Origin: Microbotryomycetes sp. JL201
Taxonomy: Eukaryota > Basidiomycota > Microbotryomycetes
DNA: 64,000 nucleotides
Assembly: GCA_033819885.1 (NCBI GenBank)
Contig: JAQYUZ010000027.1
Location: 62,001-126,000, forward strand
Direction: 5' to 3'
Shown: one piece after another, positions 24,310-35,539 of the stretch
How positions within the stretch are numbered: position 1 is the first letter of the stretch
How the letters are laid out: each line of letters begins with the position of its first letter
Translations under genes and position numbers: made by a program
The notes under the pieces: model-generated
The model's database searches: none
Seen by the model: only the letters and a program-made list of their open reading frames with translations
What the model was told of the DNA's origin: nothing

Positions 24310-25302
24310 ATGTTTGGCAATTATCTTGGCATTGGTCGTAGCAACAAGAATGGTGACGGCCCAAAGTATTCTCGCACGCAGCCTCGGGCGACGCCCAGCA
24401 CGCGATGTAAGTCACTTTCGCGCGCGCATGATCAGACAGCACATGGCTGACAGGTGACATGGCGTCCAAACAGGCCAAAAGTGTCAGAAGCTCGGGCACT
24501 TTACGTACGAATGCACAGGCCAAAGGTCAGTCGCCTCGCGCCCGCGCCCCGCGCACTCGCAACCGGCCAAGGCAGAACACCACCAGCTGACTGCTATGTT
24601 TACAGAGAGTACAAGGTTCGCCCAAGTACGTAGCCTCACGTGGCGATGGCATTACACGGCGAGCTCAAGCGCTGACTCGAGTTCATTGTATCACGCGACA
24701 CTTTCAATTAGCTCGCACCCAGATACTCAACAACCCAAAATTGCGAACAAAAGTGACTGGTCAGGTTCAGGCCCTACCAGCGCCGTCTACCGAACTCTTG
24801 CCAAAGTCAGTCCCAGTATGAATCACGCCACTTGGCCCATGCTGACTCTGTGGGCGGCGTGGCACCACGTCAACACAGAGAAGGTACGGCAGCTGCGATT
24901 TTGGCAGCCAACGAAGCGAAACGTCAAGCCAAAGCTGCCAAACTAGCAGAGAAGAGACGCAGGTCGAGGTCGATGAGCTCGTCGTCTGGCTCGTCCTCCT
25001 CAGGGTCAGAATCGGATTATTCTTCGAGCTCTGGGTCATCATCTGGAAGGAGCAGGTCCAGGTCGCGATCGCGGTCGCGGCCCAGAGAACGTGGAGTGAG
25101 GCGACGAGGCAGGTCCGTCAGCCGGAGCAGGTCACCGGTTCCCAAGAGCGCAAGGGGCAGGTCGCGAACGCGTAGTCGTTCGAGGTCAATGTCGCGGTCC
25201 GTATCCAGGTCGCGCTCGAGGACAAGGTCACCAAGTCGAGATAGGTCGGGACGTGGCAGGCAAGAGAAGTACGAGGGAAAGGGCAAAGGCAGGGCAGATT
25301 GA
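24310..25302 (+). CDS. ZCCHC10-like zinc-knuckle protein with RS-rich tail
   Basis: Exons 24310-24406, 24474-24525, 24606-24625, 24712-24805 and 24879-25302; the third exon is only 20 nt. The N-terminal half has one CCHC knuckle (CQKCQKLGHFTYEC) followed by YKVRPTRTQILNNPKLR, the signature that follows the knuckle in the ZCCHC10 family. After AKRQAKAAKLAEKRR the protein is almost purely Arg/Ser dipeptides and Ser runs, ending in GKGKGRAD. Such RS domains direct proteins to splicing factors and nuclear speckles, so a role in pre-mRNA processing is a reasonable inference. Product about 228 residues. Confidence 0.82.
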
Positions 25303-25413
25303 TGGGCAGTCGTACCTTTGCGCTTGCGAATTGCTTTTCCGAAAACATGATGTAATATTTCGTATAGTCTGACGCAAGCTGGGCCCCACATATTTCGTTC
25401 CGACCCCATCCGC

Positions 25414-26028
25414 CATGACAACGTGCGAAGCCATCAATCTCAAAGATGTCCCCAGTTTGCCCACAGTTTGTACGTGCATTACACGGATTGCTGCACATCT
25501 CTTATGCTCACTCGACGCTTTCTCACGTGTTCGATGACGCAGTTTGTAAGCTCTCGCCCGCGACACCATGATACTGTCTGGCGAAGACTGACTGTTCCGG
25601 ACCACCTGAAGCAAATGGTCGCAAGCTGCCTGCGACAGCGTCATTGGTGTACTGCAGTGGACAGATTCCTTCAACGCTCAAACCAGACGGCACGCAACAA
25701 TTACTCGAAGGTTCTGTAGCTGAAAAGACGGCAAGTTGTCGCAAATCCGTACATCCGAAATGCCTCTAACAAACACGTCCCTCCTCGGCTCAACCTTTAG
25801 CGCCTCGTCATCGAGAACCTCGAAAAGGTATTGAAAGCCGGAGGCTCTTCATTGCAGCAACTCGTCAAGATCAACATCTTTATCACTTCATTCGACCTTT
25901 TCAAAGAAATGAACGACGAATACGTAAAGTTGATCCCTGATCCCAAACCGGCGAGGACGTGCGTTCAAGTGGCGGGATTGCCTTTCGGTGCACAGATTGA
26001 GATCGAAGCGATCGGTTGGGCAGAGTAG
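25414..26028 (+). CDS. RidA/YjgF-YER057c-family protein
   Basis: The 3' part is clear: SLVYCSGQIP, then after an intron RLVIENLEKVLKAGGSSLQQL, KINIFITSFDLFKEMNDEY, and the substrate-site arginine in KPARTCVQVAGLPFGAQIEIEAIG; stop TAG 26026-26028. RidA proteins hydrolyse reactive enamine/imine intermediates of amino-acid catabolism. The intron 25731-25800 is GC-AG (ACG|GCAAGT): only this junction gives the conserved spacing between EKT and RLVIENL. A GTAAGC donor near 25543 pairs with an acceptor ending near 25611. The likely start is the ATG near 25414 (MTTCEAINLKDVPSLPT), but the first junction to YAHSTLS has no usable AG acceptor, so the 5' structure is unresolved. Confidence 0.72.
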
Positions 26029-26841
26029 TTCGAATTGCAATCGTCCCAAAAAGAAAATCACATTGACAGCTTGACAATTCGAAAGCCCCGTGTACGCTGA
26101 CGATTGCGTTCGACCGCCACATCTGCGTTTTCAAAAAAAACGCCGTGCATGTAAGGAAGACGCTCATCGCCAGGTCTCCTGTCTGCAAGCTCACAAGTTA
26201 GATGCTGTGTCGTTCGCAACGTGGCAACGCCTGGCAGGGTGCAAAAGCGACTGGGCCCGCCCTGCGCGAGCCGGGGAAAAGAAAGAATGCGCACACAGAG
26301 TATTCAGGCTGAAGCATAGCACTGCAAGAACTCGAGGATGACGGGATTGGGCGATCAGAGCTGGCGCAGCGAAACGCAGTTGAACCGACACCGAGGCGGG
26401 CATACCAAGGCAGGAAGGCATGGTCAATGGCGAGGGTAAAAGTCAAAGATCCCATGAAGCAAATTCAAGTCCCTGGCTGGCATGTCACCGACAAACAAAT
26501 GTACGTTACTCTTGCTCAGGCATTGGCGTTCTTCGGCGTGAAAGACAACGAGGTGATCGTGCGCACTTTGGTGACCGGCTTTTTTTGATCGGACGATTCG
26601 ATCGAGCAAGCTACGAGTGAAGCCGGTACAATCAGAGCTAGCAGGAATTTTCAAGGCTTGACCGCAACCTTTTTTAATTAGGCAGATCTGAACCGACAAA
26701 GAGCCGGAGCCGGCTTTTGCGTTCGTCTTCGTCTGCCCACGACTATCTGTTCCACGCAGTGCCGTTCATCTTTCGCTCCTCATCACAAACGCATTTCTGT
26801 GTTTCAGTATTCCGCTCTCGCCACGATCTGCGTCGCTCAAG
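26029..26841. other. Intergenic stretch of about 0.8 kb
   Basis: Between the RidA-family gene and the histidine-phosphatase gene. Holds several short unsupported frames on both strands. No RNA gene or repeat recognised. Confidence 0.5.
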
Positions 26842-28308
26842 ATGCCTCGGTCCGTGACGGTCACGATGATCAGACACGGCGAGTCGCTCGATAACCTGAC
26901 GGGTGAGTCCTATGTGTCGAGTCAACTACGTTCGCTCGTGCGTGGTCTGGATCGGACTCCCACGAGATGCACGAGTGCACATCCTCGAAATGACGACATT
27001 ATCCGTTCCGGCGAATGACACGAGATTGAGCAGCAAGAGCGCGCACGGGACACGTCTTTGGTCTGATTGGTGGGCTGACCTGGTATGCTCCGCTTTTCGT
27101 TAGCTTTGTGGGCAGGACAACGCGACGCACCAGTCAGTCGCCTACTTCTGGCCATCGTCTTCCCTACAGCAACTAACTTGCACTCCACGCGCTCAGCTCA
27201 GCAATCATGGATACAACCAATCTATTCGGCTGGGCCAACATTTCGCAGACACGCCCATCACTGGTCAGTTTCGAGGTCGGCTAACGCTCTCCGGAGCTGG
27301 GCATGCCTGACCCGTCTTTCCTTACATTACATCTCGCCATCATTCTCTGGTGCTGACTGTGACTTTGGATCAGCTATTTACACGTCCGACTTGGCACGAG
27401 CTCAGACGACTGCTCGCAACGTTGCCGCGCACAACAAATCTCAACCGCCACCACCCGTCATCGTGTCTCCTCTGCTCCGTGAACAATTCTTTGGTCTAGC
27501 TGAAGGATCACCTTGGAATTCCGGAGCATATTCATCTCACCATTTGCCATGGGAAGATCATCGACAGTTCAAGCTCGCCGAACATGCAGAATCACTGAAC
27601 CAAGTTGGAAAACGAGCCGACCTCGTTCTGAGACACTTTGTATTGCCTCATGTCGTTCAAGCCGCCAAAGAGTTTGATCAACAGCAATCTCGACATGGAC
27701 AAGACGACAACCAGTCGGGACAACATCACGTCTTGTTGGTCGCTCATGGAATTTGGTTGAGTGAGATGATGTACGCTTTCAAAAGAGCCGAGCAAGGACC
27801 TCAAGCTAGGTTTATAAAGACGGGAGGTTACCAAAACACGGGCTGGAGTCGGTTACAAGTTGAACTGTCTGAAGGATCAACCATGACGGACGATTCAAAC
27901 GGTTTACGAGGGATAGGTGAAATCGATAACGCACAACAAGACGTTCAAATCGTTCCAAACTCAACCGACGAACCTGGTCCAGCCTTCGAACCAGAACAAG
28001 ACGTCGACGGACAAGACGAAAGTGTAAAAAACCCTGTACCTACTCCAGACATGCCTCAACATATCGCTTCACTCTTACCTACCTTGCCACCTATCCCAAA
28101 TGACCGACATTTATCGTTACCACCACCTTTTCCTTTATCGTTGCCTACGCCAAGGTTGAAAATCAAAGTCGTGGCATTGCATCAAGCTCAACATTTGGAA
28201 GGCTTGAAAAGGACGAAAGGTCAAGTTAGAAGTTCAGCTTGGGATGACAAACAAACCAAATTAAAGGATTTCTTTGCTGGCGGCGGCGGGGGCGGCGGGG
28301 GAGAGTGA
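26842..28308 (+). CDS. Histidine-phosphatase (phosphoglycerate-mutase-like) family protein
   Basis: First exon near 26842: MPRSVTVTMIRHGESLDNL, with the RHGE phosphohistidine motif. The next part is LWSDWWADL, then intron 27083-27196, then LSNHGYNQSIRLGQHFADTPI, intron 27264-27373, and IYTSDLARAQTTARNVA. Later blocks include PLLREQFFGLAEG and LLVAHGIWLSEMMYAF, with the second catalytic His in VAHG. The RHGES...LSNHG...TSDLARAQTT...LLREQ...HG order is that of the branch-1 family, usually phosphatases of sugars or phosphoproteins rather than glycolytic mutases. After the domain there is a ~150-residue Pro/Gln/Asp-rich tail that ends in a run of eight glycines and GE. The first intron (starting about 26903) could not be placed in frame with standard sites. 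Confidence 0.8.
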
Positions 28309-28710
28309 TCGTACGAGTATAGGCGGATGATGCAATTCACAATATGAAACGGTTTCAGAGACGGCAATCGAGCCCAGTCTGCCTGCGTACCCGTCGAGCC
28401 GAGAATTCTCTCGAATGAAAGGCATTGCACAACGAAATAAACGAACGTACGTAAGGTGGAGAGGAAAGGGAAAGATTACTATGCACAGATGGCCAACTGA
28501 AAAAAGTGTCTGTCATGCGCGCAGACCATTGCCAGTGTCGTCACAAGGAAGGACGCAGTGATCGATCTAATCGTGAAAAAGAAGCGAAAAAGCCAAGGCA
28601 TGCGCATGGATCGAAAACGAACTGTCAAGTGAACTGTAAGGTGATGCCCTCGTCGCGTAATGAGAGGAAACAAGAGAAGAAAAAATCGAATGTAAGGGGT
28701 CTTTTCCTTA
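28309..28710. other. Convergent intergenic stretch
   Basis: Lies between the stop of the histidine-phosphatase gene (+) and the stop of the exo-glucanase gene (-). A-rich on the plus strand from about 28560. No gene seen. Confidence 0.55.
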
Positions 28711-31581
28711 TCAAATCATTCTCGGAGAGAGCGTAGGTTCGGTCGCGACAGCGCCAGGAGAACGTTTCTTGATCAACTTTCTCCTCGACTCGGCGCCTTG
28801 TCCTGATCCGCCGCATGGAGCAGTCGGAACAGGAACGTTGACTGCCGACCAAGCGTTCGGATAACTGCATCCTTCGACTTGAACGTATGCTCCTCTCGCG
28901 TCGTTAGGGTACGCCCAACCGTCTCCAACGCTCGGGACTGCAGTGTAACCAATCGGCAAGCTCGTTGGAGTTGAAGCAGACAGCGTTTGTCTCGTGCCCG
29001 TTGGCGTCAACGTTGGCAAGTTTGAAGCAGGAGTCGTACCAAGAGATGCTGGTGGCCATTGAGTGTATGATGCTTGCATGGCAGTATTGAGCATCGTGCC
29101 TGCGCCTGAGCCACCCGTCATCCAGGCGCTCAAAGGTGGAGCAGCGAACGAGTTCATGCTCGTTCCAGCGGCAGCGACCAAGCCTGGACAGATTCCAAGG
29201 GCCGAACGAGGATCGCGTGGAACCCAACCCTGTTCGAGACCGAGCTGATATGACCAAAACGGGTTCGGAACAAGTCCAGTCTCTGTCGATGTGCCAATCT
29301 TCCAAGTCCAGAAGAAAAAGTGCTGCACAGCCATTTAAACATGTCAGGCCGCTGCTCTTTTCGGAGGTTCAGATGACCACGCGCTGACCCTGAAAGCGTC
29401 CATGTGGGCCATGGCAACCTGCATCAAGCCTTGCTTGCGATCGTCGCTCCACGCCGGGTAGTTGGTCCAATCGTCACACGAGCCGAGGCCTTCGAACGGT
29501 CTCGTGCTCGTTCCTGGTGTGACGTACGTGCCTTCGTACCTCTGACCGTTGCCGACATTATTCAACCATTTGCCGCAATCGTTGACTGGCGAGATGAGGG
29601 TCAGGAAGCGGTCAAGGCCGCGATCGACACGGTGATGAGCTCACTGGCCAGACTCCACTCGGCCGCTTGAGAGAATCCGAATCTTGCCGTTGTCAAATTC
29701 ATCTTTTCGGCCCAGTACGTGCACGGCTGTCGCGAGCCTTGTCAGCCCAGGAACGTAGCACGTCAGAAGCAGACAGCTCACTTTTGAAGCCTGGTAAGCC
29801 AGACCGTCATTGTTTGGTTCCGAGAAGCACAGATACGGGTGCGTGTCCAGCGAGACGCGGTCCATGCCGGGCAAAAAGTCGAGCCAACCTCCGTTCGAGA
29901 CGTCAAATTCACTGTCTGGGATACCGTTCTGCAGAGGGAAGCCGTCGTGGAAGGCAATGAACGGTCCATTGCCTTTGCCGTAGCCAGTCACGCCGCGAAT
30001 CATTTCGTATGTCTCGAGGTAGCTGCCGTCGCTTTCAGTCGTCAGAAGCCAAGTTCATTCGATCGAATCAGAGAATGGGACAACACTCACAAGTGGCGTA
30101 GCGTGTCTATACCAATGGTCGGTCCGTAAGGCTCGTTCATCACTGAAAACATGGGTACGACGTTTCTGTACTCTGGTTGCGAGATGAACTGCGTGATTGT
30201 TCTGATAATCTCGAGCGTTCGTTGTGCATTGGCGATGCCCATCACGCCGTTTAAAAAGTTGATTGAGCCTTGCTTGGAAGAGTGATTGTAACCGTTCTGA
30301 GAACCTGGCGTAGCGTGCAAGTCCAAGTTGATGCGCAGACCGTATTTGCGGGCCCACGAGATGGCTCGCAAGAGGTATTGCCAGCCGACATTGGCCAGGA
30401 ACGGTTCTCCATCTTGAGTTTCAATGATCCAGTATGGGATCGGCACCCGAACCCAATTCAAACCGGCGCCAGCGATTTCGGCAAAGTCTTTCTCGGTCTG
30501 TAGGGCGGCAGATCAGCTCAGGTCCAACGAAACCCTTGCCGTGACAGGCAGCACTTGCAATAAAAGTCTCGTAATGGTTCGTCAACACGGTCGTCAAGTT
30601 TGAACCGAGGGCTTCGCATAGCGTCCATTCGTCAATGACGGTCGCATCATAGTTGCCCGAGCCTTGTGGGTTGAACGGCTCAAACAGTTGAGGTGCGATG
30701 AACGGCTCGATCGTCAGCCAGCTGTTTGAGCGCGATGGAAGCGTACTGTCAGCGGCGGGAGAGCAGCATTACAAGAAAGGACAGGGCGACTGACCCTCCA
30801 AGGTTGACACCTCTGATCAGGTCAGTATCATAGTTCCACTCTTCGTTGAGAGCTGGAGCCCAGGACTGGGCGCGAGCAGAGTCGTTGAACGGGACAGCGT
30901 TCCAGAACCCGCCTGTTCGCATGCGCGTGATGGTCAGTCCCGAGTCTACTCTGCTGTGAACTGGGCTGACTGACCGAACGAGTTGTTGTATACAAACGTC
31001 GAGCCGTCTGCTGCGTACACTGTCGATCCGTCGTAGCCAAACGCGGGTCTGCCGCTCGGGTTTGGAATGCTTGGCGCGGTTGAAGTGGCGGATGGTGATG
31101 CAGACCTGGATGGTGAATGGGAGGACGAAGGTGCGGCTGAGGATGAGCGGTCTTGCTGTCCAGTTAACGCCGATTGTTGCTCGTCGTCTTTTTTTTGAGT
31201 GATTGCCGTTGGGACTGCGACTGCGATGGCGATGATTGCAAGCAGTGCGACTGACAGGAGGATAAAGGCTTTCTTGCGCGTCGAGCTTTGCCGTTGCCAC
31301 CAGGAAGGCTTAGTGTTTGCACGAGTTTGAGGGGTGGCGGATGCTGCGGCTGCGGCGGTCCGTGCCCCACCGCGCGGCGGGGTCGACGAGCCATGCGACT
31401 GTCGCTCCTCGTCGTCCTTGTCGTGCGTGTATGCGTCACTGATGTACGAAGGCTGCTGCGAATGCATGCCCAGCCTTGTGACGTGCTGTGTGGGTGTCTT
31501 CAGGCGCTCGTCCGACTCGTCCGGGGCGCTCATCAAACTTTGGCGCTGCTGCTCGCCGACATGGCGCGAGTGGTACGACAT
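28711..31581 (-). CDS. Membrane-anchored glucan exo-1,3-beta-glucosidase (GH5)
   Basis: Start ATG 31581 (MSYHSRHVGEQQRQS), stop at 28713-28711; several introns. Type II layout: a ~90-residue cytosolic part, a transmembrane helix (AFILLSVALLAIIAIAVAVP), a Ser-rich stem, then the GH5 barrel. Visible blocks in order: IRGVNLGG, VRVPIPYWIIE, LRINLDLHATPGSQNG, the acid/base in FSVMNEPYGP, FLPGMDRVSLDTHPYLCF, the nucleophile in AEWSLA, GQRYEGTY, and HFFFWTWKIGT. Fungal EXG-D-type enzymes trim beta-1,3-glucan at the cell surface. Both catalytic glutamates are present. A ~120-residue Thr/Pro/Ser-rich end follows the barrel. An in-frame upstream Met is less likely because the frame there is Arg-rich and unlike the family. 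Confidence 0.88.
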
Positions 31582-32225
31582 GGGGCACACGCGCGAGTGA
31601 GCGAGCGCGTGAATGCAAAGGGAGCGAGTGCGGTGCACTCGGCAGAAAAGTAAGCGTCCGCGCCTCGAACCGCGCCAAGACATTTTCAATCTCGCAACAG
31701 ATCGCCACACGATACATCATTCTCGCAAACACGCCATCGTCAAGCACATTCAACATGATCACCCTACACCGCCAATTCGCGTTTCCCGGCACCCCATCCA
31801 CGTCAACAACCTCGACACAGATCGCGATCGCTCTGATCCGAACCGCAGCCAAGTCGGATCTGCGCCCGCCAGGGGCACACACACGCACACTAGTGCGGCA
31901 GAAAAAAAATCGGGAGCAACTGACACTCTCGCACTGACAAGGCAAGAATATACATTCGGCGCCAAAGCGGACCATTTGTGTACAGCCAAGCATGCCTTTT
32001 CGCGTCCAAGGGCTCCAGAAACCTGCGCCAATACGTTCATTCAACAGTTGTCGAAACCACCGTCAAACACTCGATCCGACTGGTCGTTCAACAACATAGT
32101 TGACCGTGCCGAAAATGCAACAAACCAAGACTTTCGCGGTGCGGATTCGAAACTCGATCAGATCGACCGATAATATGCGAACCACTGTGACAACAACAGT
32201 ATTGCTCGAACGAACCTGTCTTGCA
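31582..32225. other. Intergenic stretch of about 0.6 kb
   Basis: Presumed promoter of the exo-glucanase (to its left, minus strand) and 3' region of the glycosyltransferase-like gene (to its right). Long frames exist on both strands but none has a recognisable signature, and they mirror one another, so I do not call them. Confidence 0.45.
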
Positions 32226-33329
32226 TCATGCTTTTGTGTTGTCAAAGCTCGACTCTGTGAGCTCGACGCCAGCTCGAGGCAAACCTTGAAACCTCGGCAG
32301 GTATCCCGGAGAGACGATAATCTCTTGACCGTCAAACAAAAGAACGACCGGCAACATGAACCCACTTGCACCAGCGTACAACACTGTTGCTCCAGCCATG
32401 TCACCCATCGCTCGAACAGGGTCAGTCCGATTGTCAACAACGTGGCCTTGCATCGTCCCATTGATTCGTCGGTGCGGATAACTCTCCGCAAACACGACAA
32501 CACAATCGTCTCGAAAGCTGTAACGTTGTTTGATTTGGCTGATCGCAGCGTCCAGTTCGCCTACACTCAACGTTCGAAAATCTATAGCCGATTTGCCAAC
32601 GTCGCCGTATCTGTAATGTATAGCACCATAGCCTTCGGCGCAACCTGGCCAAGATCTGGTGATAGATACATTCAACTTGTCGCGCAGTCGATCAGCGACG
32701 CAAGCGAGTTTGTTGGTGCCGTAAATGCGGGTCTTTGGCGCGTACGTGAAAATGTCACATTCGGACGGGTCGCCGATCATTTCGGGATCACAATCAGTGT
32801 CACGTCCTTCAATAGAGATGACGTCGAGTACTTGATCGACGTTACAGGTTCGAAGACCAGAGAGCGACACGTCAGTCGAAACGTTTGCAAACAGGTTCGA
32901 GCCAACGTATCCATGCGTTGACGATTTAAACGTTCGCAAATAGTCACAACCAAGGACTTGTGCCATGAATTCCGCTCTGTGCGTCAACCTGACTTGGTCG
33001 CCGTATCCACCATCGTTCATTCCGCCTTCTTGAATGAGTACGCATTTGGCTGTCGTGTGTGGCGTCCTCGACGAGATCATGCCCCATCCTGACGCAGCGA
33101 GTAGAGATTGTAGACCAGCAGCGACAATGTCCTTGATGTAATCCAGTTTGTGAATTGTCACAACGACCACCGCGACAAGCACGCAAGCAACAGTGAGCTT
33201 GAGCGCGTTCGACGACGACAGTCTTGTCCAGCGCCGTTCAACGCCAACGTCAGGAGAGCAAGTACGCCCGGCCTCTAATGCGGATCCATCTTGAACTGTC
33301 AACGACTCGTACGCGTACGATGTCACCAT
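32226..33329 (-). CDS. Type II membrane protein with glycosyltransferase-like HYRYGD motif
   Basis: Single exon, ATG 33329, 367 residues. A short cytosolic part is followed by one transmembrane helix (LTVACVLVAVVVVTIH) near residue 50 and a lumenal domain. The lumenal part has GGYGDQVRLTHRAEFMAQVL near its start, IHYRYGDVGKSAIDFRTLS in the middle and DDCVVVFAESYP afterwards, with several N-glycosylation sequons. An H-x-R-x-G-D block followed by a strand ending in E-S/D is seen in GT-B fucosyltransferases (HVRRGD-type) and related fungal Golgi proteins. I infer a Golgi sugar transferase, but the nucleotide-sugar site cannot be confirmed by eye. The frame stays open upstream of ATG 33329, but no earlier ATG is seen. 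Confidence 0.55.
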   Translation of the reverse strand: MVTSYAYESLTVQDGSALEAGRTCSPDVGVERRWTRLSSSNALKLTVACVLVAVVVVTIHKLDYIKDIVAAGLQSLLAASGWGMISSRTPHTTAKCVLIQEGGMNDGGYGDQVRLTHRAEFMAQVLGCDYLRTFKSSTHGYVGSNLFANVSTDVSLSGLRTCNVDQVLDVISIEGRDTDCDPEMIGDPSECDIFTYAPKTRIYGTNKLACVADRLRDKLNVSITRSWPGCAEGYGAIHYRYGDVGKSAIDFRTLSVGELDAAISQIKQRYSFRDDCVVVFAESYPHRRINGTMQGHVVDNRTDPVRAMGDMAGATVLYAGASGFMLPVVLLFDGQEIIVSPGYLPRFQGLPRAGVELTESSFDNTKA

Positions 33330-34189
33330 GCGGCCATTCGCCAACGCGGCTTTGGCGTGCAGGCCCGCACCTAAATTAGTGATCGCGCGGGAGTGGCTAG
33401 AAGGGGTCAACAGCCCCCCCCCCCCCCCTGTTTTTATGATGTACAGGCTCAGGTCTGCAATGATCTAAGGCACGTCGAAAAAGAAAAAGATAGACTGGAA
33501 GAGAGTGTGGCGCAGCGTGTACGAATCAACAAGTAGCACGCGCAACAGCAAGCCGACATTGAATAGATTTCTTGGCACTCTGCTCAAAATCTTTCGGACG
33601 GAAACTTTTTCCGTCAGACTAGTCAAGGTAGAGATACAAGACTTTAAAGGAATGTCATCAGGAATCCTGTTGTCGTAAGTCTGGCGCACTGTCGCTCGCT
33701 GCAGGTCTTGCGTTCATACGCCACTGGCAGCGCTCGCGAGAACACAGTAGCCGGAACGATGTTGCGCGGCGACACTGCACCAATTTCCTTCTCGACAACA
33801 GCACTTATCGTTCAGCGCACTTTACACGTGCTGCGCCACGCACGAACAGCCGCCGCGCATAACCATGCAAAGTAACAGCTCAAGTTTCGATTAATTTCAG
33901 TCAGAGCCAGCAGACGTTACCGAAAAGCTGCACCAGAATCAGGATCGAGCGAGTCTGGAACGTGGAGAGAGCCAGCTCTCGTGTGCCTTATCCTCTCCTC
34001 GCCCTTCATCCGGTTGTCCATTCAGTCCAAAACGAAAAAAAAGCCTATACACAAAATCGGGAAACGAGACTCTTCGTAGCGACAACAATCCTTCAGAAGA
34101 CAAGCGAGTCACACCAAGCCAAACTAGGTGGGCAAAGCATGCAAAGACGAGATCGTAAAAGCGAGAACGACCAAGTTTGCAAAACCGAT
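33330..34189. other. Intergenic stretch of about 0.9 kb with a poly-C tract
   Basis: Upstream of the type II membrane protein (minus strand) and downstream of the beta-trefoil-like gene. Contains a pure C run at 33414-33428. No gene found. Confidence 0.5.
33414..33428. repeat. Poly-C/poly-G homopolymer of 15 bases
   Basis: Uninterrupted C15 on the plus strand (G15 on the minus strand), about 85 bp upstream of the ATG at 33329 of the minus-strand type II membrane protein gene, so it would lie in its promoter or 5' UTR. Tracts of this kind vary in length during replication and sequencing. Confidence 0.9.
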
Positions 34190-35539
34190 TCAAGCCTTGA
34201 TGAGCTTCCATTGTTGATTCCTTTGACCTTTCTTCCATCGGTCGAGAGTCGTGGATTTGATGCCTCGAGCTTTGTATACCTTGCCGGTCAAAGCACGCGC
34301 CTGGCACACCTCGCTCGTCAGCCTAAACCCGACAGGATCGAGACCTGGGTCACTCACGGGCATGTCGATCAGGTGATCCGTAGCAATAATATAATAGGTG
34401 CTAGAAGACACATAATCACGTGTCAGCCCGTCCTGAAAGTGATCCCCGCACGCCATAACGCCATACCCAGCTCCTGCGGTCTTGGCACGCCGAACGAGCG
34501 TGCGCTTGCTCAACGTCCTCCTCACTCTGGACCTGACATTTGCCAACATGTGTTCCGAGAGTTCGCTCAGCGGCTCATCGCTCGTCACTGTGTCTTGGTC
34601 CTGATCTTGTTCGTCCAGTTGAATTTCGCCGTCAATGTCCGCCAATGCGTTGTCGTTGCGAACATGGTCATTGTACAAGTCGTCCTTGCCATTGATATCA
34701 ACATCAGCAACGTAAAATCGCTTGCCGTTCTTGTTCTTGAACGCATTCTGCTGGTCTTGGATTTTCTTGTTGCGAGTCTTGATCGAGTCGGACTGGGCGG
34801 CCAACAAGACCGAGTTGGCGTACGAGTTTGCGGGAGCGTTGACTGTCGGTCTCGACACCGGAACGGTCAACCACCATCTGCGTTTGTCTCGTCGTCTGTC
34901 AGTGGTGCGTTTTGCTACATGAACGAAAAGCACTCGTGCAAACTGACTGCTTGGTCCTTTCCAAAGTCGTCTTTTTAGACTTTTGACCGCTCGCGCAAAC
35001 ATACGCGACTGCGCTGTCATTGTCTACGCCACCCCAAGCCGAGGACAAGCATTTGTTTTTGCTTCCAAAGTGAAACCTCGACCAAGGTACTTTGCGGTTG
35101 GCCGTGTACCGAGTGACGCCCATCTTTGCCGCTTGAGAAGCTTTCTTGACTTTGGCTGGATAAATGTGGTTGCCCTTTGGGACGCTGCACAGCCGGATCC
35201 GCCGAGTTGCCCAGAGTCAATGGTTGCCGGGGAGGTAATGGCCCATGTGCACTGACTAGTACAATTTCTGTTTCGTGGCAACGTTCTCAAACACATAGTT
35301 GCCTTCCTTGAGAAAGACCGCTGCTGCCTTTGTATGACGATACGCGTCAGTGTGTGTACATGTGTATGACGATGGGGCCTGAGCGCGGGCCGGGGCGCGT
35401 GCGTCAAACGCGGGCGGGCGCTTACCTGCAGCTGAGCTGCCTGCTTCTTGTTGTTGGTGGCCGGTTTAGTGGATTGAAGTGCGGCTACTGATGACAGTGT
35501 TGCCAAGAGCGCTGTTGCGATCGTAGCAAACGCGTGCAT
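34190..35539 (-). CDS. Secreted basic protein with beta-trefoil (ricin-B-like) features
   Basis: Start ATG 35539 gives the signal peptide MHAFATIATALLATLSSVAA, then an intron and the segment AAVFLKEGNYVFENVATKQK. Next come NRKVPWSRFHFGSKNKCLSS with AWGGVDNDSAVAYVC, a linker rich in Asp/Gln, and the end QRNQQWKLIKA. The GNYVFENV opening, CLSSAWGG...VAYVC middle and NQQWKL ending resemble fungal ricin-type lectin folds, in which Q-x-W closes each lobe. Exon joins near 34.9 and 35.25 kb are not fully resolved. It is probably an extracellular carbohydrate-binding or structural protein; the family assignment is tentative. Confidence 0.5.

Noticed and set aside
31613-32173. Open frame of 186 codons on the plus strand
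   Set aside because: No domain, signal or splice support, and frames of similar length overlap it on the other strand; it lies in the promoter region of the exo-glucanase.
32100-32921. Open frame of 273 codons on the plus strand
   Set aside because: It is antisense to the type II membrane protein gene and reflects that gene's codon bias.
33962-34978. Open frame of 338 codons on the plus strand with hydrophobic stretches
   Set aside because: Antisense to the secreted beta-trefoil-like gene, which has a signal peptide and family-like blocks on the minus strand.
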